Of a stretch of 64,000 nucleotides of DNA, positions 9,930 through 22,900 are shown in pieces. Numbering within the stretch: position 1 is the stretch's first letter; each line of letters opens with the position of its first letter. The stretch lies in assembly GCA_037501455.1 (NCBI GenBank), contig CM074858.1, positions 38,375,001 to 38,439,000 of the forward strand. The letters are read 5' to 3'. Made by a program: the position numbers and the translations under genes. The notes beneath the pieces were generated by a model. It was not told the DNA's origin. It ran no database searches and was given only the letters and a program-made list of their open reading frames with translations. This DNA is from Lantana camara (lineage: Eukaryota > Streptophyta > Magnoliopsida > Lamiales > Verbenaceae).

Positions 9930-12788
9930 TGTAACGCCCCGGTTTTTCCATTCAATCATTATGTGATATTATATGTTACTTTACAACTTTCATCATAATA
10001 TATGCATCCTATCTCTATGCATTTATATGAATTAACTTTTAATATGAAATTGTGAATTAAGTGATAATGTGCTTAATTGTCTTATGTGACTTTAATTGAT
10101 CATCTCATAAATTTATGAATTTTATTTGTACATGTTTAATTGAAATACTTGTCAACTTGAGAATTATTACGTGAACCACATTTGATTGTTACGTGAAATA
10201 ATTGAACATGATTTATTTGCTTATATGTCCTTAAGTTATCTAATTGTATTATATGTCCTTAATTGCTCCTTAGTGTAAAGTTATGGACCTAATTGCATAA
10301 CATGAATTGGATTTGAGTGATCTTTTGTATAGGGATAGAACTTGATTGCATGCATTTAAATACTTCAAGGACTAATATGCAAATTGGTTGAGTCACCATA
10401 TTTGATGGAAGACTTTAGAGTATATCTTATATCTCTTCCATTTCATTTTATTTTCATCAAAGAACTCACACATACACACACTTATACACGGTATTTTCAC
10501 CAAGAAGAGAAGAAGGATTTGCATCTCATAATTCAAGCTATATTTGAGGGATTTTGGAGCTAAGATCATCATCATCACCATATCTTCATATCATCATTTC
10601 TTTCTTGGATTTAAGGTTTAACTTGGGAGAATTTCTTGATATATGATTGAGTAGGGTTCTTGAACTAGATGATGAATTCTTGTGTGATTAGAGCTAGAAG
10701 CATGTTTATGAGTAAAAGGGATAAAAGATTGCATGAGAACTTTGATTTATTTGGAAGTTGGAAGCATGTATACAAATGGGGTTTCCATGATGTAATTTTG
10801 ATGCTTTGATGCATATTTTATGGTTTGATTGATGAAGGAGTGAAGTATAATCTGTATTGGATGTGCTAAATTAATTGTTATGGATTGAACTTAGATTTGG
10901 TTGTGGTTTGGTGGTGTTTTGTCTCGGAAATCCCCTGTTTTTCCCCTGTTTTGCTGCTGCTGCGTAACGGGTCGCGACCGCGACTGAATATAGGCCAAAA
11001 TTGGTCGCGCCCGCGACCCCATTTTGGTCAAGTTTCGAGTCTTGAAAAACTGGAGAAAATTCGGCCAAAAATACTTGGTCGCGGCTGCGACCATTTTGTG
11101 AAGGTTTATGGTCGCGCCCGCGACCACCCTCCAGAAACTGCATTTTGTCCAACTTCAAACCAACGCCATTTTCACCTTGGTTTGAATTAGAAAACGTGCC
11201 ATATAGCGTTGGAAAGGTCTATGTGTCTAATTTCATTCCCAACCAGCAAAAATCAATTCCCACTTCTAGAATTTAAGATATTACAGTTTTTCCACAACAT
11301 GTGCATTTTCCCAAAATTGTCTATTTTTGCCAAACTTCACCAAAACCTTTCATATTGCATTCTTTTCACTTCTTTGGCTCCCGTATGTGACTTATATGAG
11401 TTATAAACTTGGTTTAGTGATAATTATGTGCCTACTTGACATTCGTTGATTGTTATTGCATAATATATTGATTATTACTTTGCCGTGCGTCTTAATTGGT
11501 TCATTTGAGTATAGTCTCATGTAAACTTGTCCTTGTTACACAGATCTTCTTCCAGTTGACGTGGGACATGCACCAATAGTTATATCCTTGTTTTGATCGT
11601 CACAGGTGAGGTTATTTCTATTTATAAAAGAACCCTATAACCCTATGTGATTTTGGACCAAAACCAATAATTATATCTATAGTTTTCCGAAAATTGAATT
11701 GTTATTTCATTGATCGATTGATATTGTACCGAGTGATTATTATTGATATTGAATTGAATTGATTGATCGTGTTTTGGCGAGTAAGCATGTCGTGTTCACA
11801 TGGGCCCGAGGGTAGTGTATTGAGCCAACCGGGGAAGCAAGGGCTAATGGGTAACTCTTGCACTATCCTCACCAAATTTTGGGATCACCTCTGAATCCAC
11901 CGGGAGGTTTGGTGGAGGAAGAAATCCCGTGCGTGGGAGTCGTGTTCCCGACGTACACCGTTCATGGATGGCGGGGCCTTGCAATCCCCTATCACCCGGA
12001 GGAAGTAGGAGACTGGGGACGGGTCCGGCACCACGGATTGTCCTCGGGTTATTGTCATGATTGCACTTATTGATTGTCTTGCTTGAATACAATATGCACG
12101 AATGCACAATAATTGAACTGCATGACCACCTATTGATTAATAAAGCAAGCACGAATTGTACACAGTCGGAGTAAGGTTGGAGAATTGCCCTCACTCGCCG
12201 GGCCACTGATTGAAATGAATTGTAATTGATTGTATTGTTAAATTGGATAGTTGTAATCTCGGGCGATGATTATTTCTTTTGTTAATTTATATTGTTTCAA
12301 CTGTAAAAGACTTTACCCGAGATTATAGCTTGCATGATACGTGCGCTAATATTTATTTAAACCCCTCACTCAGTCTGTGGTAGACTGACACCTCACACTT
12401 TTCAGGTACTTTCAGTGGTGTGCTAGGCGGGAGTCCGACTTGTGTCCAGTTGTCGAGATGTGTCTAACATTACATTTTCATGTTAGGGGCATTTATGGAT
12501 CAATTAGGTTATCGTTATGGATATGGTGTTGATTGATAATGTATTGATAAAAAGTTGGAAGTTAACTCTTTTGGGATATTTGATATATGCTAATGAAATT
12601 ATTATGCTTCCACTTTAAATTCTAATATTTGGATTGAATGGTTTGAGGGTTAGTCCCGCCTAGCTAGTGATTTTTATTTTGTTGTCACCCGTTCGCCATG
12701 AGTCCGGTTCATATATGGACTACCCATTTCATGTGTGAGCTAGACTTATGGTGCGGGGGTGTGGTATCTCGGCATTCCGGGTGCTACA
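9930..12788 (+). mobile_element. Solo LTR C (complete)
   Basis: It starts TGTAACGCCCCGG and ends GGGTGCTACA, is 2859 bp long, and is flanked by a perfect 5-bp duplication (CACCA). It contains a pyrimidine-rich leader near 10430-10600 and a dyad cluster of GGTCGCGNCCGCGACC type (10970-11126). An acceptor-like TTACACAG (about 11540) and a donor-like CACAG|GTGAGGTT (11606) follow. The shared 3' module is present (CCCCTCACTCAGTCT near 12361, GCTAGGCGGGAG near 12422). No internal region or second LTR is present, so recombination between its two LTRs most likely removed the rest. Short frames in it are not genes. Confidence 0.9.
10970..11126. repeat. GC-rich dyad cluster, GGTCGCGNCCGCGACC type (C LTR)
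   Basis: Four units, GGTCGCGACCGCGAC, GGTCGCGCCCGCGACC, GGTCGCGGCTGCGACC and GGTCGCGCCCGCGACC, are spaced 33-55 bp apart. They sit in the same LTR compartment as the AACGGCCGTT dyads of the B family. Confidence 0.9.
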
Positions 12789-12790
12789 CA

Positions 12791-13045
12791 CCAGCTCTAA
12801 GACCAGCCCAGCGCCCTCACCAAGGAGAACCTGGCCAGGAGAACACATGTACACGATGGGCTTGTTCTTCCTGTGGTTGGACGGACAACCACCAGCTCTA
12901 AGACCAGCCCAGCGCCCTCACCAAGGAGAACCTGGCCAGGAGAACACATGTACCAGATAGGGCATTGTTCTTCCTGTGATTGGATGGACAACCACCAGCC
13001 CGAAGACCAGCCCAGCGCCCTCACTAAGGAGGACCTGGCCAGGAG
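12791..13045. repeat. Tandem repeat, 101-103 bp period, in F LTR
   Basis: Copies start at 12791, 12892 and 12995, the last incomplete. Each has CCAGCCCAGCGCCCTCAC and then CTGGCCAGGAGAAC. The same repeat with a 103-bp period lies in the H LTR (58797-59102). The C solo LTR inserted within the first copy. Reading frames through it (for example on the minus strand to 13198) owe their length to the repeat and are not credible genes. Confidence 0.9.
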
Positions 13046-13731
13046 AACGCATTCACACGACAAGGCTTTCATGACATGACTTGCTTGATTCATGCACACT
13101 AACATAACCTGCTTGCTTGATTCATGAACAATAACATAACTTGAAAGGATAAGTGCTTTAATGAAATTATAATATAAATACCTTTGGCCAAAAATCACGC
13201 AAAGGTTATACGGGGTTCTATATAACTAGAAATTAAACCTCACCTGACAGGCGACACACGACTCGTGAATGCGTGAACGTGCTCATGCTCGACAATCTCC
13301 TCTCTGGAGAATAACTGGACAAGAAATGAAACAATGTACGTGCATGAGACCTCAATTCAGGAATATTACTTCATATAAGACGCACGGCGTGATCAAGTAC
13401 GAGACATCGCGCAATAAACAATGTAGCATCTAAATATCACGTTTTGGCCCGTAATCAATCATATAATTCACATATGGGAGCTAAGAGAGTGAAAGGAATG
13501 CAATAGTAGAGGTTTTGGTGAAGTTTGACAAAAACGGACAATTTTAGAAAATGTACATGTTGAGGGAAAACTGGAATATCTTTAATTCTAAAAGTGGGAA
13601 TTGAGTTTTGTTTATTGGATATGAAACTAGACACAAAGACCTTTCCAACGCTATATGGCACGTGTTCTAATTCAAACTGAGGTGAAAATGGCGTTGGTTC
13701 GAAGTTGGATAAAATGCAGTTTCTGGCGGGG

Positions 13732-13886
13732 GGTCGCGGGCGCGACCAAAATCCTTCACAAAATGGTCGCGGCCACGACCAAGTATTTTTCCGAAATTTT
13801 CATCCAATTTTCCAAAAGTCAAAAGTTGTCCAAAATGGGGTCGCGGGCGCGACCAGTTTTATGCATATTTTTGGTCGCGGGCACGA
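13732..13886. repeat. GC-rich dyad cluster, GGTCGCG type (F LTR)
   Basis: Three complete units (GGTCGCGGGCGCGACC, GGTCGCGGCCACGACC, GGTCGCGGGCGCGACC) are followed by a fourth that the E insertion disrupts at 13886. Confidence 0.85.
13882..13886. repeat. Target site duplication of element E (CACGA, left copy)
   Basis: CACGA at 13882-13886 is repeated at 23399-23403, exactly flanking E. Confidence 0.9.
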
Positions 13887-16800
13887 TGTAGCACCCCAAG
13901 CGGTGGGGCACCACACCCCCGCGCTATGACCCGACACGTGGTACGAAATGGAAAGTCCGCACACGCACCAAGTCACAGCGAACGGGTGACAAACGAAAAA
14001 AAAAACCAACCAAAGCTAGGCGGTACCAAAACCCTGTACAAGAAAAATAAGCAAAACCCGAATGCGGAAGCGATGCAAAATATGAACTAACAAAACTTTA
14101 ATCAACAAACGTAAGTAAACGGGTTCAACTAATTCCACGAACCTGTCCTAACCTGTCCCGAATTCAAACATACAACAAAGACGGGTTCAACTAATCTCAG
14201 CCCTGTCCTAACCTGTCCCGAAAATTCATGTAATCCAAGCATAAGTATCATCTTGTACAGAATATACTATATACATAATTTTCATAAATAAATCAGAACA
14301 AAATACTTAGCAAAATCAAACGGACCGACACAGACTCGACAGACCAGACTCAAAGCCGCCTAGCTCGAACTCCCACAACTGGTACCTGCAACTAAAACAT
14401 AGGTGGGGCGAGGGTCAGTCCACTGACTGAGCGAGGGGGCTGAACACACACCAACACATATATACGTATAGAACAAAGCACGGATCAAAAGAAAGATTAT
14501 GAACCGGGAATAGGGTTTTGCATACCAAAACCATTTTCAAAACAAACTTATACATATCTTATCAAATCAAACTTATACGTATCTTATCTTATTCAAACTT
14601 AACAAACTGAGCAAATTCATATTTTAATAATAGAGAAAGCTCCTATCCCGTTTCATAATCAACATAACAGATCATAAACATATACCCGGCGAGTACGGGT
14701 CTCCCACCTTACTTCCATATCGAATCATACGTATCAAATCAGAAAACAAACAAATATCATAAACAATCCAACCCCAACACCATGTAGTTCGGGGAGCAAA
14801 CCCTCACTACTCATACAGATACAAACACACACGGGGTAGCGAACCCACACTGTGCCTTCCCCGGTTATCCACCGAGGGCTCAAGATACTACGCCTTCCCA
14901 ACCTCCCTAGGTCGCACGTGAATATCTCAAATGAGAACGTGCACAGGGGTCATAACCGGCGACCCCATGGTCGTCCCGGGTCCCCCTTACCCACGTCTCG
15001 GGGCCCAACATATCAAAACAGAGCATATCAGAACAGATCATATCATAACTCGCTACATATCAAACTTATCATATCGAATCAAAATCATACTTACGTACCT
15101 TATCGGAGCATACCATACCTTGCAACTTAGCATATGCTATAAACGTACCTCTCCGTGTCATCCTAATCCGCAGCTGGTATGAAGACACACGGTTTGGAGC
15201 ATAGCCTCGTTGCAAAACATTTCAAGCTTACATATGCTCGTACATATACAGTTCAAAACCTTTAATCGTATGACAAATTCATAAACATATCATATAAACA
15301 CACATATCTATTATATAAATATAATAGAATAATCGCATGCAGGCTTGAAAACGAGCACAGAGGGTTGTAGGTCGTTGTAACTAAAACAAAATTCCTAAAA
15401 CCTCACCTTACACCGACGAAACGGAAAACCTGAGTCAAGAAGTCCCACTGGAACCCAAACAGCTGACAAACACTCCCTGGACAACTGAACACACACAGAA
15501 CACAAGACTCAGACTCCAAACACAACCACAAAGACGCACGGCCATGCTCACGAATACAAATGATGCAACATATAATACATATCTATTCAATCAAGTCATT
15601 CAGAGCATATTATAATTCATATTCCATATCAAAAGTTGCATACTTATAAAATTCATAACATTAATTACATAAAATAAAGTAGAACATTAAGAATTCAAAT
15701 CATATCATGCACCAAGTCTCACGAAATTAACATGAATTACATAACAATAAATATATAAATTACACAATGGCATATTTCACAATATAACAACAATTGGTAT
15801 ATTTGATCAATTTATTCAAATTAAATACAACGTATCTTTTCATAATTCATTTGTTATGTTTTATAAAATATCATAATCACTTTAATTTCTAAAATTACAC
15901 TAACATCCCCTCAAACAATAATTATTCTCAAATAGATGGCGTAAAACGAGACAAATAAATTCGATAAATCACGAATCAAATATTCATACATCATAGCATA
16001 CTTCCACGTATCATACAACTCATAATTTCAATTTATAGCACATACGGGATCAAATTGCACAATTAAAATCAATTAACGAATAAAATACAATAACTTCAAA
16101 AATTCATATAAAATCAACCGGACATCCGATTGACGAACGGGAAGTGGCGTTGGACTCACCACGACGAGAGGAACCTACTGTCCGAAAGTCGCCGGAATGC
16201 CGCCACCGCAACCGGACGAACAGCCAACGGCCGCCACCGGAATACCGCCTCCGGTGGTCGGAAAAATCCCCGGAAGGACAGAAACATGCGCCTCGGCCTA
16301 CTCAATAAAAACCCTCAACCAATTTCAGAAAATAGCAAACACGTGGGACTTCGTTAAAGAAAAACCGACCCAAATCCCAACGACGGAAACTGAAATTAAA
16401 TACAAACCGTAAAACGAAAATGAAATCCGAGCATACCGTTGGAAAGCTTGTAACGAGCCCTACGAAAGCCCCAAGTCAAACCGCCGGAAAAACCGCCGGA
16501 AAATCGGACCGCCGGTCCAGGCCCGGTCCGCCACCGGTCTGCCGCCGCCGGCCGGTTCTCTGACCGCCACCACCACGAGTAGATCGGACTCGACCTCAGG
16601 AACAACTTTTGTGAAGATGTCATCACCAAAACCGGCCGGAAAATGGCCGAACCGCCACTCCAAAGTCGCGCCGCTGCGTCATCGCCGGAACCACCACTTC
16701 CGCCGCGATTCGCTTGAAAAGGAGGCCGGAAATGGAACGGGAAGGTCCAAAAACGTAGGGTAGGGTGGTTGATGGCCGGCGAGGGTCGCCGGAACGCCGC

Positions 16801-17376
16801 CGGCGTGGAGGTGGCGCAATCCCGCCACCGTCGGACCTCCGCTGCTCCGCCGCTGGTCACTTTCAGGCCACGAAACTGGTACGGTTGTGACGGGCTCGTC
16901 GAGCTGATAAATTTCCACTATCAATTCGTCGAATTCCGTCGAGAAACGAGGGAGAACGGGCTAGTGCGTGAAAACGCACCTTCGAGTGTGTGTGAACAGT
17001 GAAAATCGCTGGAGAAGACGACGCTGGGCTGAGGTCTGATCTTTGGCACGCAAAACGAGGATCCGGGGTATATATCTCGGGTCCTCGTACGCAAAAACGA
17101 TCAAACGAACGAGCTAACGACATCCGAATTGGGCAAACTTAGAGTCTACGGACTCGTCTCGATGCCCCGGACGCGTTGAAGGGGTCAAAGAGGTCAAAAT
17201 CTCGACCGAACGAGAAGTGACCGGAAAACCCCTAAAAGAGAAAAAAAAAACAAACAAGCCCCTAAACTCTTAAAGAGTTCAAAATAGGGCCACGAAAAAT
17301 ATAAAATCACACAATTAAACACATTAAAAGGTTGAAACGTAGCGTACCGTACAAATTGGACGAGCGGGATGTCACA
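13887..17376 (-). repeat. E 3' LTR (3490 bp)
   Basis: In element sense it starts TGTGACATCCCGC at 17376 and ends GGGGTGCTACA at 13887. A TATA-like GATATATACC (minus strand, about 17066-17075) sits inside an imperfect palindrome. A GC-rich block with many CCGG/GCCGGN motifs occupies 16140-16830. A donor-like AAG|GTGAGGTTTT lies at 15401-15408 on the minus strand. The shared 3' module (CGCCTAGCT reversed) is at about 14355. The 154-codon minus-strand frame at 16396-16860 falls wholly in the GC-rich block and has no recognisable domain; I treat it as chance. Confidence 0.9.
17056..17087 (-). promoter_or_regulatory. Putative E LTR promoter: TATA inside imperfect palindrome
   Basis: The arms CGAGGATCC (17056-17064) and GGGTCCTCG (17079-17087) match at 8 of 9 positions and enclose TATATAT. 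On the minus strand a pyrimidine-rich leader follows. An identical copy lies in the other LTR at about 23078-23109. The assignment as promoter is inferred from position and TATA sequence only. Confidence 0.5.
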
Positions 17377-17390
17377 AACTCCCCTCCTTC
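17377..17390 (-). other. Polypurine tract of E
   Basis: Minus-strand GAAGGAGGGGAGTT directly adjoins the 3' LTR, the expected site for plus-strand priming. Confidence 0.8.
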
Positions 17391-19889
17391 AAAAGGACCT
17401 GTCCTCAGGTCCTATTACTGAGTCGTAAAGCTTCGAACTGGAATACTTCAATCCATCTCCTGAAATCGTGTAGAGTCATAGCCCTGGCTATGAAGTTTAC
17501 TCCCACTGTTTGCATCAACTCCCTGCAGAGTTCCGTAGTCACAGAGGTTTGTTCAAACAGTTGACCAATGGTCGCTTCAAACTTGTTCGATCCCCCACTA
17601 GGCCACTGCACCCAAGGCTCGAAATCGTCGCTTCCTCGTCGATTGCAAACCAACATCAGGCCACACGAAACTCAGCCACGACAAACAAGAGAGAATCCCA
17701 TCTCTCAGCACACAAGAGAGAGAGAGTCCCGTCTCCCGGCACATCAAAAGAGAGAACCCCGTCCCTCAGGCACAGAATTGAGAGAACCCCGTCTCTCAAC
17801 CTAAGTCTGGCAGACTTCCACATCTTCCAAACAACCTAGTTTGAGAAAATCCAGCATTTCTCAAACCCCTAAATTCGAGAGAATCCAGCATCTCTCAAAC
17901 ATCTAACTCCAAGAGAATCCAACATCTCTTGCTCACATAATTTAGAAAGAATCCAACATCTTTCTATCACAAAAATAGGGAGAATCCCACATCTCCCTAA
18001 CACGTAAATAGAGAGAGATCTCAACAACTCTCTAGCACACAAGTTCACTTACACAGCATTCAAACATACGCACATCAAAATAACACATGATGCAAAACAT
18101 GGAATGCATGTGTAGTGTACCTTTACCCGACTGATATCGGTGTCCCTAGAGTATCGACTCATCATCCATGCTCAACTCAGGGGGATATCGCGATGGAATC
18201 TCTGTAAAATAAAATCACAATATGCTTGTAGGTGCATGAAGGATTAGTGAGTAACCAAAGAAATTATAAGCACTGAAGCACGGATAGTTCACGCAAGCAG
18301 GTAATCCATATAGTTTACAAAAATTCACAACAACAACAATTTTAAAGTTATGAAAATTACAGCAGTTAGTCACGTTATTAAACTCGAGCAACATCAAACA
18401 TTACACATTGTCACATATGTCAAGCAAAAATATTTATAATTACTTATGAAATGCATGAGTGCAAATGCCATGGATGCTCAATGTACCGTTCACCGTAGTA
18501 GTGGAGTCGAGGTTGGCAATTTCTTTAACTTGAAAGGTTAATCAACTCCTTAACTGGCCATAGTTCCAACTTCCCGTTCAAACTTGCATTCTTTAGTATT
18601 CCTTCAGAGTCTCGGGTACTCAACTGATCTTGGATCGTCTCACTTGATTCTCGGAGTATAGTGATCCGCGTAATCTCTTGAAATCCTAATAGAATCCTCG
18701 GTAATCGGAAATCACCATTCTTTCATGGTAAAATCTCTCAAGACAATCGTGGAGAGATAAATGAAGAATCCTTACACAATCTTGCTTAGTACACCGTCGT
18801 CGTGACTGATATTCTTATCCTCAATATTTGGTGAAGTTGTTCTTCAATGACCTCGGCATAAAATTCCACAGCTAACACAACTTTCCCCTTTTTCATTTGT
18901 GTAGTGCAACTACTCTGGTAGGTGTCTTTATAACAGTAACCTGATTTCCTGCTTGGAATTCTCTGAATGGTACAATTGCCTTGATCTTTTCATTGTCACT
19001 TCACGCCATCCAGAGTTAGAAATTCTGGCTTTCTTATAAAACATGTACTCCCGAGCACCTCCAAATAATAAGTACCTACCCTGAGGCACCCTGATAGTTA
19101 AAGGATCTCTTATCTCTCTCATATTTGAGTATCTTCTTTTATCCACTCACTACCCTGACTGTGTTAGCTTGATCATACATCATCTGATTAACCCTTGTTC
19201 GAATCCCAATGTTGCTTCCACTAAAATCGATCCTCGTTGGAACAGGTAAGGAAGTCACCTAAATATAACCACAGAGCTAATGCATGTGGGGTTAGGGATG
19301 TGAATGGAGTGCACTCATATCCAGCAAAGAAAGCAGTCAAGCACGTAGAACAAATGTTCGAAACAATTATAATTTAATCCAATGCATGATGCACGTGCCA
19401 TGTATGCATAATACCCGTTTCCATAGCAGTAGCATTGATTCCTTGTTATAAATTCTTGTAGAGGTCCATTTGCTTTTCATCCAAATAGTCAGAAGATGAG
19501 AGTTTCAAATCCTCCTTCACGAATTTGTAGCAGTAGGAAGTGTTGTCTCGATCAACTTCAATTTTTGACATCAAGGCAACACCCTATAATTCACAAATGG
19601 ACCAAATATCTATGCATGTGGGTTAGTACGTGGGTATGTCAAGTAATGAAAGCAATTAAGAACACTTAAGTAATGCAGATGCAATACGTAATTTAATAAA
19701 ATTTAATCATAACAATAATAATTTTACAAAAATCATAATCATAGTGTGCACACAATCACATAAGCTCGGACAATTTCATACATACAAGTCGAAATTTCAC
19801 ATCAGACGAATGCAATGCACAAGTATTCCTATGCCGTACGACCTAAACTGACACGACACAACTCCAGAGCACCGGGTCTGAACCTGGTA
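17391..19889 (-). mobile_element. E internal region, non-coding
   Basis: About 2.5 kb of internal sequence carries no recognisable retroelement protein. In element sense it runs from the primer site (19901) to the polypurine tract (17390), with the hairpin array (17688-18035) near its 3' end. The longest minus-strand frame of note (18928-19146, 72 codons) has no family resemblance that I can see. AT-rich stretches around 18230-18420 and 19620-19800 are unremarkable. Confidence 0.8.
17688..18035 (-). repeat. Array of ten hairpins with variable stems and conserved loop (E internal)
   Basis: Ten inverted repeats are spaced about 30-60 bp apart. Plus-strand examples: GTTTGAGAAA/TTTCTCAAAC with loop ATCCAGCA (17839-17866), CAAGAGA/TCTCTTG with loop ATCCAACA (17910-17931), TAGAAAGA/TCTTTCTA with loop ATCCAACA (17943-17966), TAGGGAGA/TCTCCCTA with loop ATCCCACA (17976-17999), and TTGAGAGA/TCTCTCAA with loop ACCCCG (17778-17799). 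The stems differ in sequence but stay complementary, which argues for selection on structure. The element-sense loop is TGTTGGAT or a close variant. Confidence 0.9.
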
Positions 19890-19901
19890 GCTCTGATACC
19901 A
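19890..19901 (-). other. Primer-binding site of E (initiator Met tRNA type)
   Basis: The minus strand reads TGGTATCAGAGC, beginning seven bases inside the 5' LTR end (19909). It is the standard site for initiator methionine tRNA in plant LTR elements. Confidence 0.9.
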
Positions 19902-19908
19902 CTTAAGA

Positions 19909-22900
19909 TGTAGCACCCCAAGCGGTGGGGCACCACACCCCCGCGCTATGACCCGACACGTGGTACGAAATGGAAAGTCCGCACACGCACCAAGTCACAG
20001 CGAACGGGTGACACACGAAAAAAAAAACCAACCAAAGCTAGGCGGTACCAAAACCCTGTACAAGAAAAATAAGCAAAACCCGAATGCGGAAGCGATGCAA
20101 AATATGAACTAACAAAACTTTAATTAACAAACATAAGTAAACGGGTTCAACTAATTCCACGAACCTGTCCTAACCTGTCCCGAATTCAAACATACAACAA
20201 AGACGGGTTCAACTAATCTCAGCCCTGTCCTAACCTGTCCCGAAAATTCATGTAATCCAAGCATAAGTATCATCTTGTACAGAATATACTATATACATAA
20301 TTTTCATAAATAAATCAGAACAAAATACTTAGCAAAATCAAACGGACCGACACAGACTCGACAGACCAGACTCAAAGCCGCCTAGCTCGAACTCCCACAA
20401 CTGGTACCTACAACTAAAACATAGGTGGGGCGAGGGTCAGTCCACTGACTGAGCGAGGGGGCTGAACACACACCAACACATATATACGTATAGAACAAAG
20501 CACGGATCAAAAGAAAGATTATGAACCGGGAATAGGGTTTTGCATACCAAAACCATTTTCAAAACAAACTTATACATATCTTATCAAATCAAACTTATAC
20601 GTATCTTATCTTATTCAAACTTAACAAACTGAGCAAATTCATATTTTAATAATAGAGAAAGCTCCTATCCCGTTTCATAATCAACATAACAGATCATAAA
20701 CATATACCCGGCGAGTACGGGTCTCCCACCTTACTTCCATATCGAATCATACGTATCAAATCAGAAAACAAACAAATATCATAAACAATCCAACCCCAAC
20801 ACCATGTAGTTCGGGGAGCAAACCCTCACTACTCATACAGATACAAACACACACGGGGTAGCGAACCCACACTGTGCCTTCCCCGGTTATCCACCGAGGG
20901 CTCAAGATACTACGCCTTCCCAACCTCCCTAGGTCGCACGTGAATATCTCAAATGAGAACGTGCACAGGGGTCATAACCGGCGACCCCATGGTCGTCCCG
21001 GGTCCCCCTTACCCACGTCTCGGGGCCCAACATATCAAAACAGAGCATATCAGAACAGATCATATCATAACTCGCTACATATCAAACTTATCATATCGAA
21101 TCAAAATCATACTTACGTACCTTATCGGAGCATACCATACCTTGCAACTTAGCATATGCTATAAACGTACCTCTCCGTGTCATCCTAATCCGCAGCTGGT
21201 ATGAAGACACACGGTTTGGAGCATAGCCTCGTTGCAAAACATTTCAAGCTTACATATGCTCGTACATATACAGTTCAAAACCTTTAATCGTATGACAAAT
21301 TCATAAACATATCATATAAACACACATATCTATTATATAAATATAATAGAATAATCGCATGCAGGCTTGAAAACGAGCACAGAGGGTTGTAGGTCGTTGT
21401 AACTAAAACAAAATTCCTAAAACCTCACCTTACACCGACGAAACGGAAAACCTGAGTCAAGAAGTCCCACTGGAACCCAAACAGCTGACAAACACTCCCT
21501 GGACAACTGAACACACACAGAACACAAGACTCAGACTCCAAACACAACCACAAAGACGCACGGCCATGCTCACGAATACAAATGATGCAACATATAATAC
21601 ATATCTATTCAATCAAGTCATTCAGAGCATATTATAATTCATATTCCATATCAAAAGTTGCATACTTATAAAATTCATAACATTAATTACATAAAATAAA
21701 GTAGAACATTAAGAATTCAAATCATATCATGCACCAAGTCTCACGAAATTAACATGAATTACATAACAATAAATATATAAATTACACAATGGCATATTTC
21801 ACAATATAACAACAATTGGTATATTTGATCAATTTATTCAAATTAAATACAACGTATCTTTTCATAATTCATTTGTTATGTTTTATAAAATATCATAATC
21901 ACTTTAATTTCTAAAATTACACTAACATCCCCTCAAACAATAATTATTCTCAAATAGATGGCGTAAAACGAGACAAATAAATTCGATAAATCACGAATCA
22001 AATATTCATACATCATAGCATACTTCCACGTATCATACAACTCATAATTTCAATTTATAGCACATACGGGATCAAATTGCACAATTAAAATCAATTAACG
22101 AATAAAATACAATAACTTCAAAAATTCATATAAAATCAACCGGACATCCGATTGACGAACGGGAAGTGGCGTTGGACTCACCACGACGAGAGGAACCTAC
22201 TGTCCGAAAGTCGCCGGAATGCCGCCACCGCAACCGGACGAACAGCCAACGGCCGCCACCGGAATACCGCCTCCGGTGGTCGGAAAAATCCCCGGAAGGA
22301 CAGAAACATGCGCCTCGGCCTACTCAATAAAAACCCTCAACCAATTTCAGAAAATAGCAAACACGTGGGACTTCGTTAAAGAAAAACCGACCCAAATCCC
22401 AACGACGGAAACTGAAATTAAATACAAACCGTAAAACGAAAATGAAATCCGAGCATACCGTTGGAAAGCTTGTAACGAGCCCTACGAAAGCCCCAAGTCA
22501 AACCGCCGGAAAAACCGCCGGAAAATCGGACCGCCGGTCCAGGCCCGGTCCGCCACCGGTCTGCCGCCGCCGGCCGGTTCTCTGACCGCCACCACCACGA
22601 GTAGATCGGACTCGACCTCAGGAACAACTTTTGTGAAGATGTCATCACCAAAACCGGCCGGAAAATGGCCGAACCGCCACTCCAAAGTCGCGCCGCTGCG
22701 TCATCACCGGAACCACCACTTCCGCCGCGATTCGCTTGAAAAGGAGGCCGGAAATGGAACGGGAAGGTCCAAAAACGTAGGGTAGGGTGGTTGATGGCCG
22801 GCGAGGGTCGCCGGAACGCCGCCGGCGTGGAGGTGGCGCAATCCCGCCACCGTCGGACCTCCGCTGCTCCGCCGCTGGTCACTTTCAGGCCACGAAACTG

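Larger units (their letters stand above)
12794..13886 (-). mobile_element. Solo LTR F, middle part in reverse (chimeric)
   Basis: From 12794 to about 13460 this follows the H LTR (shared AAACCTCACCTGACAGGCGA and ATATCACGTTTTGG blocks). From about 13490 to 13886 it instead follows the C family in reverse, including the GGTCGCG dyads and the block equivalent to 11170-11370. It therefore looks like a recombinant between a B/H-type 3' half and a C-type leader module. Element E splits it at 13886/13887. Confidence 0.75.

Noticed and set aside
12797..13198. 133-codon minus-strand frame with internal protein repeats
   Set aside because: It is a by-product of the 101-103 bp tandem repeat, whose period and indels are not conserved modulo 3 between copies.
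16396..16860. 154-codon minus-strand frame, repeated exactly at 22418-22882
   Set aside because: Its conservation comes from being inside the two nearly identical E LTRs. The sequence is a GC-rich CCGG-repeat block, and several other frames are open in the same place.
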